From CAVQCJ01 sp963711005 (GTDB lineage: Bacteria; Actinomycetota; Actinomycetes; Prado026): DNA of 64,000 nt. The notes beneath the pieces are model-generated. The model had not been told where the DNA came from and made no database searches. It worked only from the letters and a program-made list of their open reading frames with translations. The DNA is taken from positions 62,001 through 126,000 of the forward strand of contig CAVQCJ010000002.1 in assembly GCA_963711005.1 (NCBI GenBank), in the 5' to 3' direction. Of this stretch, positions 1 through 8,134 are shown piece after piece. The first letter of the stretch is position 1. Every line of letters starts with the position of its first letter. Made by a program: the position numbers and the translations under genes.

Positions 1-1
1 C

Positions 2-442
2 GAGGACGTCGGACGTGTCTACGACGCCTGGGGTCAGCGGCTGTGGTACCGAACGACTGCCGGCTCGAGCGGGGAGCTGGCCCTGGGCATCGACATCGCC
101 GAGCTCCTGCGCGGACAGCACCTGCGAGCTGACCTGGCCGAGGCAGCTCACGACGACTCACACGACGCGGTCATCCGAGCCGAGACCGCTCTCGCGTCCG
201 AACGGGCCGGACCCGACCTCGGCACCCCGATCATCAGCTACGACCCGCCCCACGGCAGCTCCTTCTTCGGCCCCGTCATCTCGTCCGTCCCGAGCGACGA
301 ACAGTCGCTGGCCCTCTACGACGCGCTGCGCACCCTCGCGTCATTCCCGGACTTCGCCGAGCTGAAGCGGACGAAGCGTCCGCGGCTCGACCTTCCGTTC
401 TTCACAAGCTCGGCCCAACGCTCAGGCGCGGATCACTCGTAG
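2..442 (+). CDS. DsbA-family protein, mycothiol-dependent nitroreductase-like (C-terminal part)
   Basis: Only the last 146 residues are in the window, read from base 2. The segment GTPIISYD, then SSFFGPVISSVP, then FAELKRTKRP matches the C-terminal third of the mycobacterial Rv2466c family: the cis-Pro region of the thioredoxin fold, an FFGPV motif and the ELKRT tail. Members of that family are DsbA-like oxidoreductases that use mycothiol. The catalytic CxxC end lies upstream, outside the window. The last ten or so residues go beyond the usual family end and are encoded by bases that also form the anticodon loop of a tRNA 3' half, so the natural C terminus may have been replaced. Family assignment is fairly safe; the nitroreductase role is inferred from the family. 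Confidence 0.75.
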   Translation, partial: EDVGRVYDAWGQRLWYRTTAGSSGELALGIDIAELLRGQHLRADLAEAAHDDSHDAVIRAETALASERAGPDLGTPIISYDPPHGSSFFGPVISSVPSDEQSLALYDALRTLASFPDFAELKRTKRPRLDLPFFTSSAQRSGADHS

Positions 443-480
443 TCCCTCGGTCGCAGGGTCGAGCCCTGCCCGCCCCACCA
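436..480 (+). pseudogene. 3' half of a tRNA (possible att site remnant)
   Basis: Bases 453-457 (GCAGG) pair with 465-469 (CCTGC) around a 7-base loop GTCGAGC. They are followed by a 7-base acceptor strand CCGCCCC at 470-476, discriminator A477 and an encoded CCA at 478-480. Upstream, CGGTC at 448-452 fits a variable loop, and CTCGTAG at 436-442 fits an anticodon loop with anticodon CGT (Thr). The expected 5' anticodon strand is not present (GATCA instead of AGGGA) and no GGGGCGG acceptor start exists upstream, so similarity begins at the anticodon loop. This is the usual extent of a tRNA 3'-end copy left by a tyrosine-recombinase integration. The T-loop has G in place of the nearly invariant T54, so the fragment is probably not functional. 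Confidence 0.7.
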
Positions 481-533
481 GTCCCACCGGCAGCGTGCGC
501 TAGCGTGGCCGCAACGACTAAGGGGAATCGATC

Positions 534-1115
534 ATGAACGCGCCGCTGCTGATCCTGGTCGTCGTCGTGCTGGTCGTCGTCGTCCTTGCGATCGCGTTCA
601 ACGGCTTGGTCAAGAGGCGCAACCGCACCCAGGAAGCCTGGTCGCAGATCGATGTCGAGCTGAGACGCCGGCACGACCTGATCCCCAACCTGGTCGAGGC
701 GGTCAAGGGGTACGCAGCCCACGAGCGCGGGACGTTCGAGTCCGTCACCAACGCACGGGCAGCGGCGGTGAACGCCGGGGCCACGGGCGACCCGGCCAAG
801 GTCGCTCCCGCCGAGGACACCTTGACCCGCTCGTTGCGGTCGCTGTTCGCGGTGTCCGAGAACTACCCCCAGCTGAAGGCCGCCGACAACTTCAGGGACC
901 TGCAGGAGCAGCTGACCGCGACCGAGGACAAGATCGAGTTCGCCCGGCGGTACTACAACACGAGCGTGCGGGACTACAACACCGCGTTGCAGAGCTTCCC
1001 CCGGAACCTGATGGCGGGACCGCTGGGATTCCGGGCAGCGGAGTACTTCGCGGCCGACGCCGACGATCGTGCCGTCCCCAGCGCGAGCTTCAGCAGTACC
1101 GGCCCGCCAACTTAG
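534..1115 (+). CDS. lemA: LemA family protein
   Basis: The protein has 193 residues, with one N-terminal hydrophobic helix (about residues 4-24) followed by the conserved LemA core: RNRTQEAWSQIDVELRRR, DLIPNLVE and YNTSVRDYN. It is expected to be membrane-anchored with a helical domain on the far side. AGGGG at 520-524 precedes ATG by a suitable distance. LemA genes are often paired with an HtpX/M48 protease, and here one lies convergent with a 4-base overlap. The biochemical role of LemA is unknown. Confidence 0.9.
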   Translation: MNAPLLILVVVVLVVVVLAIAFNGLVKRRNRTQEAWSQIDVELRRRHDLIPNLVEAVKGYAAHERGTFESVTNARAAAVNAGATGDPAKVAPAEDTLTRSLRSLFAVSENYPQLKAADNFRDLQEQLTATEDKIEFARRYYNTSVRDYNTALQSFPRNLMAGPLGFRAAEYFAADADDRAVPSASFSSTGPPT

Positions 1116-2053
1116 GCCGTCTGTCCGCTGGCGATCTGCTCGAGCACCGCGATGCGCTCCGCGATCGGCGGATGGGTGTCGAAGAGATGATGGAACCAGT
1201 CCCCGTGGTGCTGCAGCGGGTCGTCGATGCACATCGCCGCGGTGGCGTGGTTGAACTTCGCGAACGGCTTGTCGTTGGCCTCGAGCTTGCGCAGCGCGCT
1301 GATCAGGCCCGCGGGGTTGCGGGTCAGCTCGACGCTGCTCACGTCGGCCAACGACTCGCGGCGTCGTGACAGCGCCAGCCGAACCACCGGGCCGACGATG
1401 AACGCGACGACAGCCAGCAGTGCACCGGCCGCGAAGACGAGCAGCATCACCTGGTCCGAGTCCCGACCACGCGGTCGCATGTAGAACGCGCTCCGCCAGA
1501 CCAGGCTCGCCAGCAGGCCGGCCATGCCGATCAGGGTGCTGACGATGAGGATGAGCCGCACGTCGTAGTTCTTGATGTGGCTCATCTCGTGCCCGAGGAC
1601 GCCCTCCAGCTCCTCCCTGTTCATCGTGGCGAGGAGCCCGGTGGTGGCGGTGATGGCAGCCTTCGCCGGGCTGATGCCGGTGGCGAACGCGTTCGGGGAC
1701 GGGTCGGCGATCACGTAGACCTGCGGCTTGGGAAGGCCGTCGCCGATGGCGAGCGCCTCGACGATGTTGTGGAGCTGCTGGTACTGGCCTGGGTCCGCAG
1801 GCTGCGCGCCGGACACCGAGAGCACCAGACCGGCTCCGGAGGTCAACGTGAACGCGATCCCGGCCAGCGCGAGCAGCCCGGCGACGACCATCCCGACCAA
1901 GACGTCCCCGGAGGTCGACGATGAGGACGCGGACGAGGCGGCGACCAGCCACCCGAGGACCGCCCCGACCCCGATCCATACGAGGAAGAACAGCCCGATG
2001 TAGACGACCGCTCGACGCTTGTTGCGGGCGATCTGCTCGTACACGTCAGCCAC
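1112..2053 (-). CDS. M48 family (HtpX-like) membrane metalloprotease
   Basis: Read from a GTG start at 2053, this is a 313-residue zinc protease. Two hydrophobic helices (about residues 16-40 and 51-72) precede the catalytic GHEMSH motif (His155, Glu156, His159). Two further helices follow, then the distal metal ligand region RRRESLADVSSVE. M48B proteases such as HtpX degrade misfolded membrane proteins. A longer reading frame reaches upstream to 2335, but family similarity starts at ADVYEQIARNKRR, so the GTG was chosen although no good ribosome site precedes it. The gene ends tail-to-tail with lemA. Confidence 0.88.
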   Translation of the reverse strand: MADVYEQIARNKRRAVVYIGLFFLVWIGVGAVLGWLVAASSASSSSTSGDVLVGMVVAGLLALAGIAFTLTSGAGLVLSVSGAQPADPGQYQQLHNIVEALAIGDGLPKPQVYVIADPSPNAFATGISPAKAAITATTGLLATMNREELEGVLGHEMSHIKNYDVRLILIVSTLIGMAGLLASLVWRSAFYMRPRGRDSDQVMLLVFAAGALLAVVAFIVGPVVRLALSRRRESLADVSSVELTRNPAGLISALRKLEANDKPFAKFNHATAAMCIDDPLQHHGDWFHHLFDTHPPIAERIAVLEQIASGQTA

Positions 2054-2114
2054 GATACGCCGGGAGGCTGAAGGTCCGTTTGCCAGCCCGTTACCGGGCG
2101 CACGGTATCTGTGG

Positions 2115-2822
2115 ATGGTGGACCTGTATCGAAAGGGCGCAAGGCCCGAGCCCTTGGGCGACCTCATCGCGACGGCCAGCGGTCGGACGCACCGAGACGA
2201 CCCCGTGCGAGGTCGGACCGGTGGACCCGCCGGGAACGCCCGGCTCAGCTCGTGGACCGGCCTCGTCCTGCTGGTGCTCCTGGCCGTCGAGGGTGCCACG
2301 CTGCTGGCGCTGGGCAGCCTGCTCGGCGTGCACATCCTGGTGGGGGCCGTGGTCGTACCGCCGGTCCTGCTGAAGACCGCGACGACGGGATGGCGTTTCC
2401 TCCGGTACTACAGCGGAGATCGGGACTACCGCCTGGCGGGTCCTCCGCCGCTCCTGCTGCGGATCCTCGGTCCGCTCGTGATCGTGAGCACGTTGGCGGT
2501 GCTCGGTTCCGGTCTCGGACTCGTCGTCATGGGCGCGGACGGGCCGCGGCCGCTCGTCGGCGCCGGTGGCCTCGCCGTGAGCATGACGACGCTGCACAAG
2601 GCGAGCTTCATCGTCTGGTTCGCCGCGATGACGGCCCACGTGCTCGCCCGAACCGTGCCGGCGCTGAAGGCAGTCGGGTCCGCGCAGTCACGTTCACGGC
2701 AGGTCAGCGGAGGACCGGGCCGGCTGGCCGTACTGGGCGTCAGTCTGTCGGCCGGGGTCCTGCTCGGTGTCCTGACGCTCGCCAGCTCGTCCTGGTGGAC
2801 CACGACGTGGGTGCAGCACTGA
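2115..2822 (+). CDS. membrane protein with paired histidines, cytochrome-b-like
   Basis: The protein has 235 residues with four or five predicted membrane helices starting around residue 46. Histidines sit inside helices or at their ends: GVHILVG, TLHKASF and TAHVLAR. This spacing over helices resembles small four-helix di-haem cytochromes b. No named family was recognised with certainty. The ATG at 2115 was chosen over an upstream in-frame start at 2019, which would fall inside the divergent protease gene. It lies 51 bases before ubiA and may be co-transcribed with it. Haem binding is inferred from the histidines only. Confidence 0.6.
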   Translation: MVDLYRKGARPEPLGDLIATASGRTHRDDPVRGRTGGPAGNARLSSWTGLVLLVLLAVEGATLLALGSLLGVHILVGAVVVPPVLLKTATTGWRFLRYYSGDRDYRLAGPPPLLLRILGPLVIVSTLAVLGSGLGLVVMGADGPRPLVGAGGLAVSMTTLHKASFIVWFAAMTAHVLARTVPALKAVGSAQSRSRQVSGGPGRLAVLGVSLSAGVLLGVLTLASSSWWTTTWVQH

Positions 2823-2873
2823 GGCCCACACGGGTTTACCTGGCGTAGACCGACCGGGGCGCAGGCTCGTCGA

Positions 2874-3785
2874 GTGACCGCACAAGGCGAGCATGCCGTC
2901 CGCAGCACGGCGCATCAGGCTCCAGGTCTGCCGCTGCTGCGCGCCGTCCGTCCGCGGCAGTGGCTGAAGAACGTCCTCGTCTTCGCCGCACCAGTCGCCG
3001 CCGGGACGCTGACCTCATGGCCGGTCCTGGGGCGGGTGGCGCTCACCTTCGTCGTGTTCTGCCTCATGTCAGGTGCGGTCTACCTGGTCAACGACGTGCG
3101 CGACGCCGACAGCGATCGTCGTCATCCCGTCAAGTGCCACCGACCTGTCGCAGCCGGCGAGGTGTCCGTCCCTGCAGCGGTCACGTCGGCCGTCGTCCTG
3201 TGCGTGTGCGCGGCCGGACTGTCCCTGCTCGTCAGCTGGCGCCTGACGGTCCTGCTCGGCCTGTACGCGGCGCTCTCGCTGGCCTACAGCTTCGGGGTCA
3301 AGCGCGAACCCGTCTTCGACCTGGCTGTCGTGACGGCTGGCTTCCTGCTCCGCGCGGTCGCCGGCGGGGTCGCCGCGCAGGTGCCGTTGTCGGAGTGGTT
3401 CCTGCTCGTCGCATCGTTCGGATCGTTGTTCATGGTGGCCGGGAAGAGGTACGCGGACGTGCTGCAGGCCGAGTCCGCCGAGGGGGTGGAGTGGGACGTG
3501 GTCGGGTACACGGCCAGCTTCCTGCGCTTCGTCTGGGGCATGGCCGCAGCGGTGACGATCACGGCGTACTCGCTGTGGGCGTTCCAGGTCGGAGCGTCGC
3601 AGGGTGAGCCAGGCTGGGCGCAGCTGTCCGTGGCACCGTTCACTCTCGCGGTCCTGCGTTACGCCCTAGACGTCGATCGCGGCGCTGCGGGCGCGCCCGA
3701 GGATGTGGTGCTGGGCGACAGGAGCTTGCTGGTCCTGGGCGTCATCTGGCTCGCGCTCTTCGCGGCAGCGGCCGATGTCGGCTGA
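2874..3785 (+). CDS. ubiA: decaprenyl-phosphate phosphoribosyltransferase (UbiA family)
   Basis: This is a 303-residue polytopic membrane prenyltransferase of the UbiA superfamily. The substrate motif NDVRDADSDRRHP begins at residue 73, and the motif RPRQWLKN lies near residue 26. Both are characteristic of the mycobacterial Rv3806c type, which transfers phosphoribose from PRPP to decaprenyl phosphate. The second Asp-rich region (YSFGVKREPVFD) is present. The gene overlaps dprE1 by 11 bases, and dprE1 overlaps dprE2 by 4 bases. The three steps of decaprenyl-phosphoryl-arabinose synthesis are therefore in one operon, which supplies the arabinose donor for cell-envelope arabinans. Confidence 0.9.
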   Translation: MTAQGEHAVRSTAHQAPGLPLLRAVRPRQWLKNVLVFAAPVAAGTLTSWPVLGRVALTFVVFCLMSGAVYLVNDVRDADSDRRHPVKCHRPVAAGEVSVPAAVTSAVVLCVCAAGLSLLVSWRLTVLLGLYAALSLAYSFGVKREPVFDLAVVTAGFLLRAVAGGVAAQVPLSEWFLLVASFGSLFMVAGKRYADVLQAESAEGVEWDVVGYTASFLRFVWGMAAAVTITAYSLWAFQVGASQGEPGWAQLSVAPFTLAVLRYALDVDRGAAGAPEDVVLGDRSLLVLGVIWLALFAAAADVG

Positions 3786-5139
3786 TCTGGCGCCCACGGT
3801 GCGCGAGCTCAGCGGGTGGGGGCGCACGTCGCCGACGGTGTCCTCCTACGTCGAGCCCTCGGACCGCCACGACCTCCTCGCCTCAGTCCGTGCGGCTGAC
3901 CCGTCCCGCGGCACGATCGCTCGCGGACTGGGGCGCTCGTACGGCGACCCGGCCCAGAACGCCGGCGGGTGCGTGCTGGGGACGAGCCGGCTGGATCGGG
4001 TGCTCGGGCTGGACACGGCGGCCGGCACGGTCACCGTGGAGGCAGGCGTGTCGATCGGCAGGCTGTGCCGGCGCCTGCTCTCCGAGAAGATGTTCGTGCC
4101 GGTCACGCCGGGCACCCGCGCCGTGACGGTCGGCGGCGCGATCGCGGCCGACGTCCACGGGAAGAACCACCACCGCGACGGCGCCTTCGGACGGCACGTG
4201 CTCGCGATGACGCTGCTGCTCGCCGACGGTGACGTCCGGGTCGTGACCCCGCAGCCCGACGGCGACCCGGAGCTGTTCTGGGGAACATTGGGCGGCATGG
4301 GCCTGACGGGGGTCGTCCTGGACGCCACCGTGCGGACCCTCCCGGTCCAGAGCCCCTGGATGTCCGTGGACACCCGGCGCGCGGAGAGTCTGGACGCCCT
4401 CCTCGCGCTGCTGGCCGAAGCCGACCAGCGGCGGTACTCGGTGGCCTGGGTGGACTGCCTCGCCCGTGGACGCCACGCCGGGCGTGGTGTCGTCACGTCG
4501 GCCGAGCACGCAGGGCCGGACGATGTCGCGGCGTGGGGCTCCCGGCCACCCGACCCCGACCCGCCGGCACGGGTCCGCGTCCCCGGGTGGACTCCACCGG
4601 GACTGTTGAACCGATGGACCGTCGCCGCGTTCAACCAGGCCTGGTACGGCGCCGCCCCCACGCGGCGGCAGGGTGAGCGACAGAGTCCAGCCCGGTTCTT
4701 CCACCCGCTGGACGCGGTGGACGGCTGGAACCGTCTGTACGGGCCGCGAGGTCTGGTTCAGTACCAGTGCGTGGTACCCGACACCGGCGCGCTGGAGACC
4801 CTGCTCGCCGGGTTGCGCACGGCTCGGGCCCCCTCCTTCCTGGCGGTGCTCAAACGATTCGGCGCCGCCGATCCCGGCCCGCTGTCCTTCCCCCGACCGG
4901 GGTGGACGCTGGCACTCGACCTGCCCGCGCGCACCCAAGGTCTGTCGGCGTTGCTGGATCGCCTCGACGAGACAGTGGCGGCTGCCGGCGGCAGCGTCTA
5001 CCTGGCCAAGGACTCCCGCATGCGTCCCGAGCTGCTCCCGGTGTTCTACCCGGGTCTGGACCGTTGGCACGCACTCCGGGATCGGGTGGACCCCGGTCGA
5101 CGTTGGCGCTCGGACCAGTCACGGAGGTTGTCGTTGTGA
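3775..5139 (+). CDS. dprE1: decaprenylphosphoryl-beta-D-ribose 2-oxidase
   Basis: This 454-residue FAD enzyme of the VAO/PCMH fold oxidises decaprenylphosphoryl ribose to the 2-keto intermediate; DprE2 then completes the epimerisation. Visible features are the FAD-binding ARGLGRSYGDPAQNAGG (about residues 49-65), AADVHGKNHH with the conserved His, and the C-terminal YLAKDSR containing the catalytic Lys (Lys412). The position equivalent to Cys387 of the M. tuberculosis enzyme is Ala380, in GWTLALDLP. Cys387 is the residue attacked by benzothiazinones. ATG at 3775 overlaps the end of ubiA and gives the usual family length. Confidence 0.93.
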   Translation: MSADLAPTVRELSGWGRTSPTVSSYVEPSDRHDLLASVRAADPSRGTIARGLGRSYGDPAQNAGGCVLGTSRLDRVLGLDTAAGTVTVEAGVSIGRLCRRLLSEKMFVPVTPGTRAVTVGGAIAADVHGKNHHRDGAFGRHVLAMTLLLADGDVRVVTPQPDGDPELFWGTLGGMGLTGVVLDATVRTLPVQSPWMSVDTRRAESLDALLALLAEADQRRYSVAWVDCLARGRHAGRGVVTSAEHAGPDDVAAWGSRPPDPDPPARVRVPGWTPPGLLNRWTVAAFNQAWYGAAPTRRQGERQSPARFFHPLDAVDGWNRLYGPRGLVQYQCVVPDTGALETLLAGLRTARAPSFLAVLKRFGAADPGPLSFPRPGWTLALDLPARTQGLSALLDRLDETVAAAGGSVYLAKDSRMRPELLPVFYPGLDRWHALRDRVDPGRRWRSDQSRRLSL

Positions 5140-5915
5140 TCGACTCGTTGGGCGCCGTGCAGTCGCTGGCGATCCTCGGTGGCACGTCCGAGATCGGTCT
5201 CGCAGTGTGCCGCGAGCTCGCCGTTCGCGGTCGGCTGCAACGGGTCGCACTGGCCGGCCGCGACCCGGCCACGCTCGAGGACGCCGCCCTGAATGTGAAG
5301 GCGTGGGGCGTCAACAGCGTGCGTACGGTCCCGTTCGACGCGACGGTCTGCGCCGGTCACGGCGCAACCGTGCGGGAGCTGTTCGCGGACGGCGACGTCG
5401 ACGTCGTTCTGCTCGCCTTCGGTGTGCTCGAGGACCGGTCCGGCACGGCTGGCACCGCCGGCCCGGTCGCAGACCCTGAGCAGGCCGTCCGCGTCGCACA
5501 GGTGAACTACGTCGGCGCCGTGTCTGTGGGGCTGCGCGTGGCGACCGCTCTACGGCAGCAGGGGCACGGCACGCTCGTCGTCGTGTCGTCGGTCGCCGCC
5601 GAGCGCGGGCGCGCCGGCAACTTCGTGTACGGGTCGACGAAGGCCGGTCTGGACACGTTCGCGCAGGGACTCGGTGACCGGCTCCATGGGACCGGCGTGC
5701 GGGTCATGGTGGTCCGACCGGGGTTCGTGCGCACCCGGATGACTGCAGGCATGCCCGAGGCGCCTTTCGCGTGCGACGCCGCGGACGTCGGCCGGGCCGT
5801 GGCGCGCGCACTGCGGACCCACCGACAGATCGTGTGGGTTCCCCCGGTGCTGCGTGTGGTCATGTCCGGGGTACGGCACCTGCCGCGTCCGCTGTTCCGC
5901 CGGCTGCCCGGGTGA
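5136..5915 (+). CDS. dprE2: decaprenylphosphoryl-2-keto-ribose reductase (SDR)
   Basis: This is a 259-residue short-chain dehydrogenase. It has the nucleotide motif LAILGGTSEIG at the N terminus, NYVGA in the middle and the catalytic YGSTK pair with the upstream VVSSV serine. It reduces the keto intermediate made by DprE1, using NADH, to decaprenylphosphoryl arabinose. GTG at 5136 overlaps the dprE1 stop by 4 bases and is preceded by GGAGG at 5122-5126, so the two are translationally coupled. Assignment to DprE2 rather than a generic SDR rests on the operon. Confidence 0.9.
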   Translation: MIDSLGAVQSLAILGGTSEIGLAVCRELAVRGRLQRVALAGRDPATLEDAALNVKAWGVNSVRTVPFDATVCAGHGATVRELFADGDVDVVLLAFGVLEDRSGTAGTAGPVADPEQAVRVAQVNYVGAVSVGLRVATALRQQGHGTLVVVSSVAAERGRAGNFVYGSTKAGLDTFAQGLGDRLHGTGVRVMVVRPGFVRTRMTAGMPEAPFACDAADVGRAVARALRTHRQIVWVPPVLRVVMSGVRHLPRPLFRRLPG

Positions 5916-5928
5916 CCGGCACGGTCAC
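5912..5928. terminator. hairpin between convergent dprE2 and glycosidase gene
   Basis: GTGACCG at 5912-5918 and CGGTCAC at 5922-5928 form a perfect 7-pair stem with a GCA loop. The dprE2 stop codon (5913-5915) is in one arm and the stop codon of the opposite gene (5925-5927) is in the other. Its place between two convergent ends suggests a bidirectional terminator. No T-run follows, which is usual in high-GC actinomycetes. Confidence 0.5.
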
Positions 5929-7118
5929 GGGGCGGCGAGGATCTGGAACGAGTCTCGCTTGTAGCGCTTGAGGAACCGGTCGCATCCTTCCTGGATGCCC
6001 GGGTCGAGCTTGGCGCACACGGGGGCTCCGGACGAGGTGTGCGTGAAGTAGAAGCCGGCGACCCACCAGTTGTTCATGTCCAGGACCATCGCGCGCACGA
6101 CGCCGGCCCGGACCAGCGTGCTCGCCAGGGTCTGCGCGGACAGACCTGGCGACCCGATGTACACCAGGCTGCCGTCGGCACGCTGGCCGAGAGCCGACCG
6201 CCAGGCGTAGCTCTCCCCGTGCGTCGTCGCGCCCCACTGGAACCTGTCGCCGGGAGCCACCATCGACTTGCCTCCGTCGACGATGAGGTCGAGGTTCTGC
6301 AGGACCACCGAGACACGCGGAGTCATCGTCACGTCCCGGCCCCAGGCGCCGATCTGCAGCTGCCCGTCGGCCGTGATCACGGCCGACGCCCTGCCCTTGA
6401 CCAGGGGTGCGACAGTGACGCCCCGGTAGTAGTAGCCCCCGCGGGCGTCCGCGAGCCTGAACCCGCCGTTGAAGTTGGCGAGCACGCTCGGCCAGTACGC
6501 CTTCGGCAGCGCGCCCTGCGACGGTGCCGGGCCGCCGGGTTCGATGTAGCCGGGCACCAGCATGGCCTTCGTCAGGTCCGTGTCGATCCACATCAGGGAG
6601 ACGAGCACGCTGGTGTGCGCCGCATCCGGCCGGACCCTCGTCACGTAGAGCGCGGCTCGACCGTCCACCGGGGACCCGACGGGTTGCCACACCCCCTCCT
6701 CCGGCAGCGGGTGGGCAGCCGGGGACAGCAGGTCCGGCGGCGGAGACAGGTGGGCGTGCGCAGTGAGGCCGCCGGCGGGCGCCTGGTGGCCGCCGACGAT
6801 CGCGGAGATCGAGGGCGCCCCGCCGGTGGGCACCGTGGCCAGGTGGTCGTAGTAGAAGTTCTCTGCGGCAGCGACCACTGCGCCGAGATGATGGTCGCGT
6901 CCCCACTCGGCCAGGAGGACGGACGTCGGCTCGCCCTGCGAGTCTCGCACGTAGCCGGAGAACGACCACGCGAACGAGCCGATGCAGACCAGCAGCACGG
7001 CCAGGAAGGTCAGGAGGACCCGCCGCAGGATGTGCCGCCGGCGGCCGGTCGACGGCGGTGGGCTGGTCTCTCCTACGACGGCAGGATCGGCTGGCTGCGA
7101 CGTCCTCTGCAAGGTCAC
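5925..7118 (-). CDS. membrane-anchored phosphodiester glycosidase-like protein (NAGPA domain)
   Basis: The protein has 397 residues, with a cytoplasmic Arg-rich start, one membrane helix (about residues 33-52) and an exported domain. The C-terminal half has the NAGPA / phosphodiester-glycosidase signature: NGGFRLADARGGYYYRG, MVLDMNNWW and a final FLKRYKRDSFQILAAP. Such domains hydrolyse sugar phosphodiesters in the well-studied eukaryotic enzyme, but bacterial substrates are mostly unknown. GTG at 7118 has a strong AAGGAGG about 9 bases upstream. It is a paralogue of the gene at 8131-9087, with a lipoprotein hydrolase in between. The neighbouring decaprenyl-phosphoryl-arabinose operon hints at envelope glycans as substrate, which is inference. 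Confidence 0.82.
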   Translation of the reverse strand: MTLQRTSQPADPAVVGETSPPPSTGRRRHILRRVLLTFLAVLLVCIGSFAWSFSGYVRDSQGEPTSVLLAEWGRDHHLGAVVAAAENFYYDHLATVPTGGAPSISAIVGGHQAPAGGLTAHAHLSPPPDLLSPAAHPLPEEGVWQPVGSPVDGRAALYVTRVRPDAAHTSVLVSLMWIDTDLTKAMLVPGYIEPGGPAPSQGALPKAYWPSVLANFNGGFRLADARGGYYYRGVTVAPLVKGRASAVITADGQLQIGAWGRDVTMTPRVSVVLQNLDLIVDGGKSMVAPGDRFQWGATTHGESYAWRSALGQRADGSLVYIGSPGLSAQTLASTLVRAGVVRAMVLDMNNWWVAGFYFTHTSSGAPVCAKLDPGIQEGCDRFLKRYKRDSFQILAAP

Positions 7119-7170
7119 GGGTCTGAACCTCCTTGTCTGCCATAGGACCTCGCCTTCGGTAAGCGGACGG

Positions 7171-8134
7171 TCATCGGCACGCGGAGTGCAGCCCGGCCCA
7201 CGATCCCCCGCAGTCCAGCCGCCGCCCCGTGCGCACAGCCGTGACGAGCGCGCGAACCGCCGCGACGACCACCGATGGGTCGTCCTGCTGCAGCACGTGA
7301 CCGGAGCGGGCGATGACCTGGATCGCGTCCGATGACAGCTGGAGGTCCTGTTCCTGCTGCCGCACCCACAGGTCGGTCATCCATCGCGGCTGCCCGTAGG
7401 TGGGCCCGCCCAGGTGGTCCTCGTCCGGCCGGGACGCGCTCAGGACGAGCAGGGGCAGGTTCCCCAGCCGAGGGCCACCTTGCGTGGCGGCCGAGCTCAC
7501 CTGCATGTCCACGCGATGTCCCGCCTCGACCCAGAACCGCCCAGTGGTGTGGTCGTACGGCGTCACGCTCTCAGCCAGCAGGACCCCACTCACCGCCGGA
7601 CGGTGGTCGGCGACGAAGGCGCGCGCCACCAGACCCCCGAACGAGTGACCGAGCAGAAGGTACGGCCCGCGCTCACGCGCCGTCTGCAGCAGCGACCACA
7701 GCTCGTTCGCGAGCAAGCCGCCGTCGACCGTACGGCCGGCGTCGGGCCGGGGAGGGCTCAGGCCCAGCCCCGGTCGGTCGTAGACGCACGTACGGACCAG
7801 TGTCTGCAGCCGTGGGAGCACGGGAGCCCAGTCCGCGGCGGTGGCACCCAGTCCGGGTACGACGACCAGAGTGAGCGGGCCGAGCCCGGCGCAGTGCAGC
7901 CACTGCCGCACTCCGTCGCTGCTCACCACCGTGCTCAACGTGGCGTTGCGCGTACCGGTCGTCGGCGAAGCACGCGCCGGTGCCGGCGTCGGTGCTGCCG
8001 TCGGTGCCGTCGGTCGGGTGCTGCGCACCGCCGCCGCGGTGGACGACGGCCCGGCCCCTCCCGCGCCAGAGGTGGAGCACCCAGTCAGCACCAGCAGCAC
8101 CAGCACGCGCCGGCACCGCCGCGCGAGCTCTCAT
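7171..8134 (-). CDS. alpha/beta hydrolase lipoprotein (apparent 1-base frameshift in signal peptide)
   Basis: The product is a secreted lipoprotein of the alpha/beta-hydrolase fold. The lipobox is LVLTGC, the nucleophile elbow is LLLGHSFGGLVA, and a late GHVLQQDDP carries the catalytic His. As written, the main frame can start only at a GTG at 8106, giving a signal peptide without positive charges. An ATG at 8134, overlapping the upstream stop codon as ATGA, reads MRARAAVPAR in another frame. Removing one base near 8107-8110 joins it to VLVLLVLTGC, giving a normal signal peptide and a product of about 320 residues. The length 8134-7171 is one base over a multiple of three. Substrate is unknown. 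Confidence 0.75.

Noticed and set aside
1..480. Functional tRNA gene at 436-480
   Set aside because: No 5' half, a mismatched anticodon stem and a changed T-loop base; only a 3' fragment is present.
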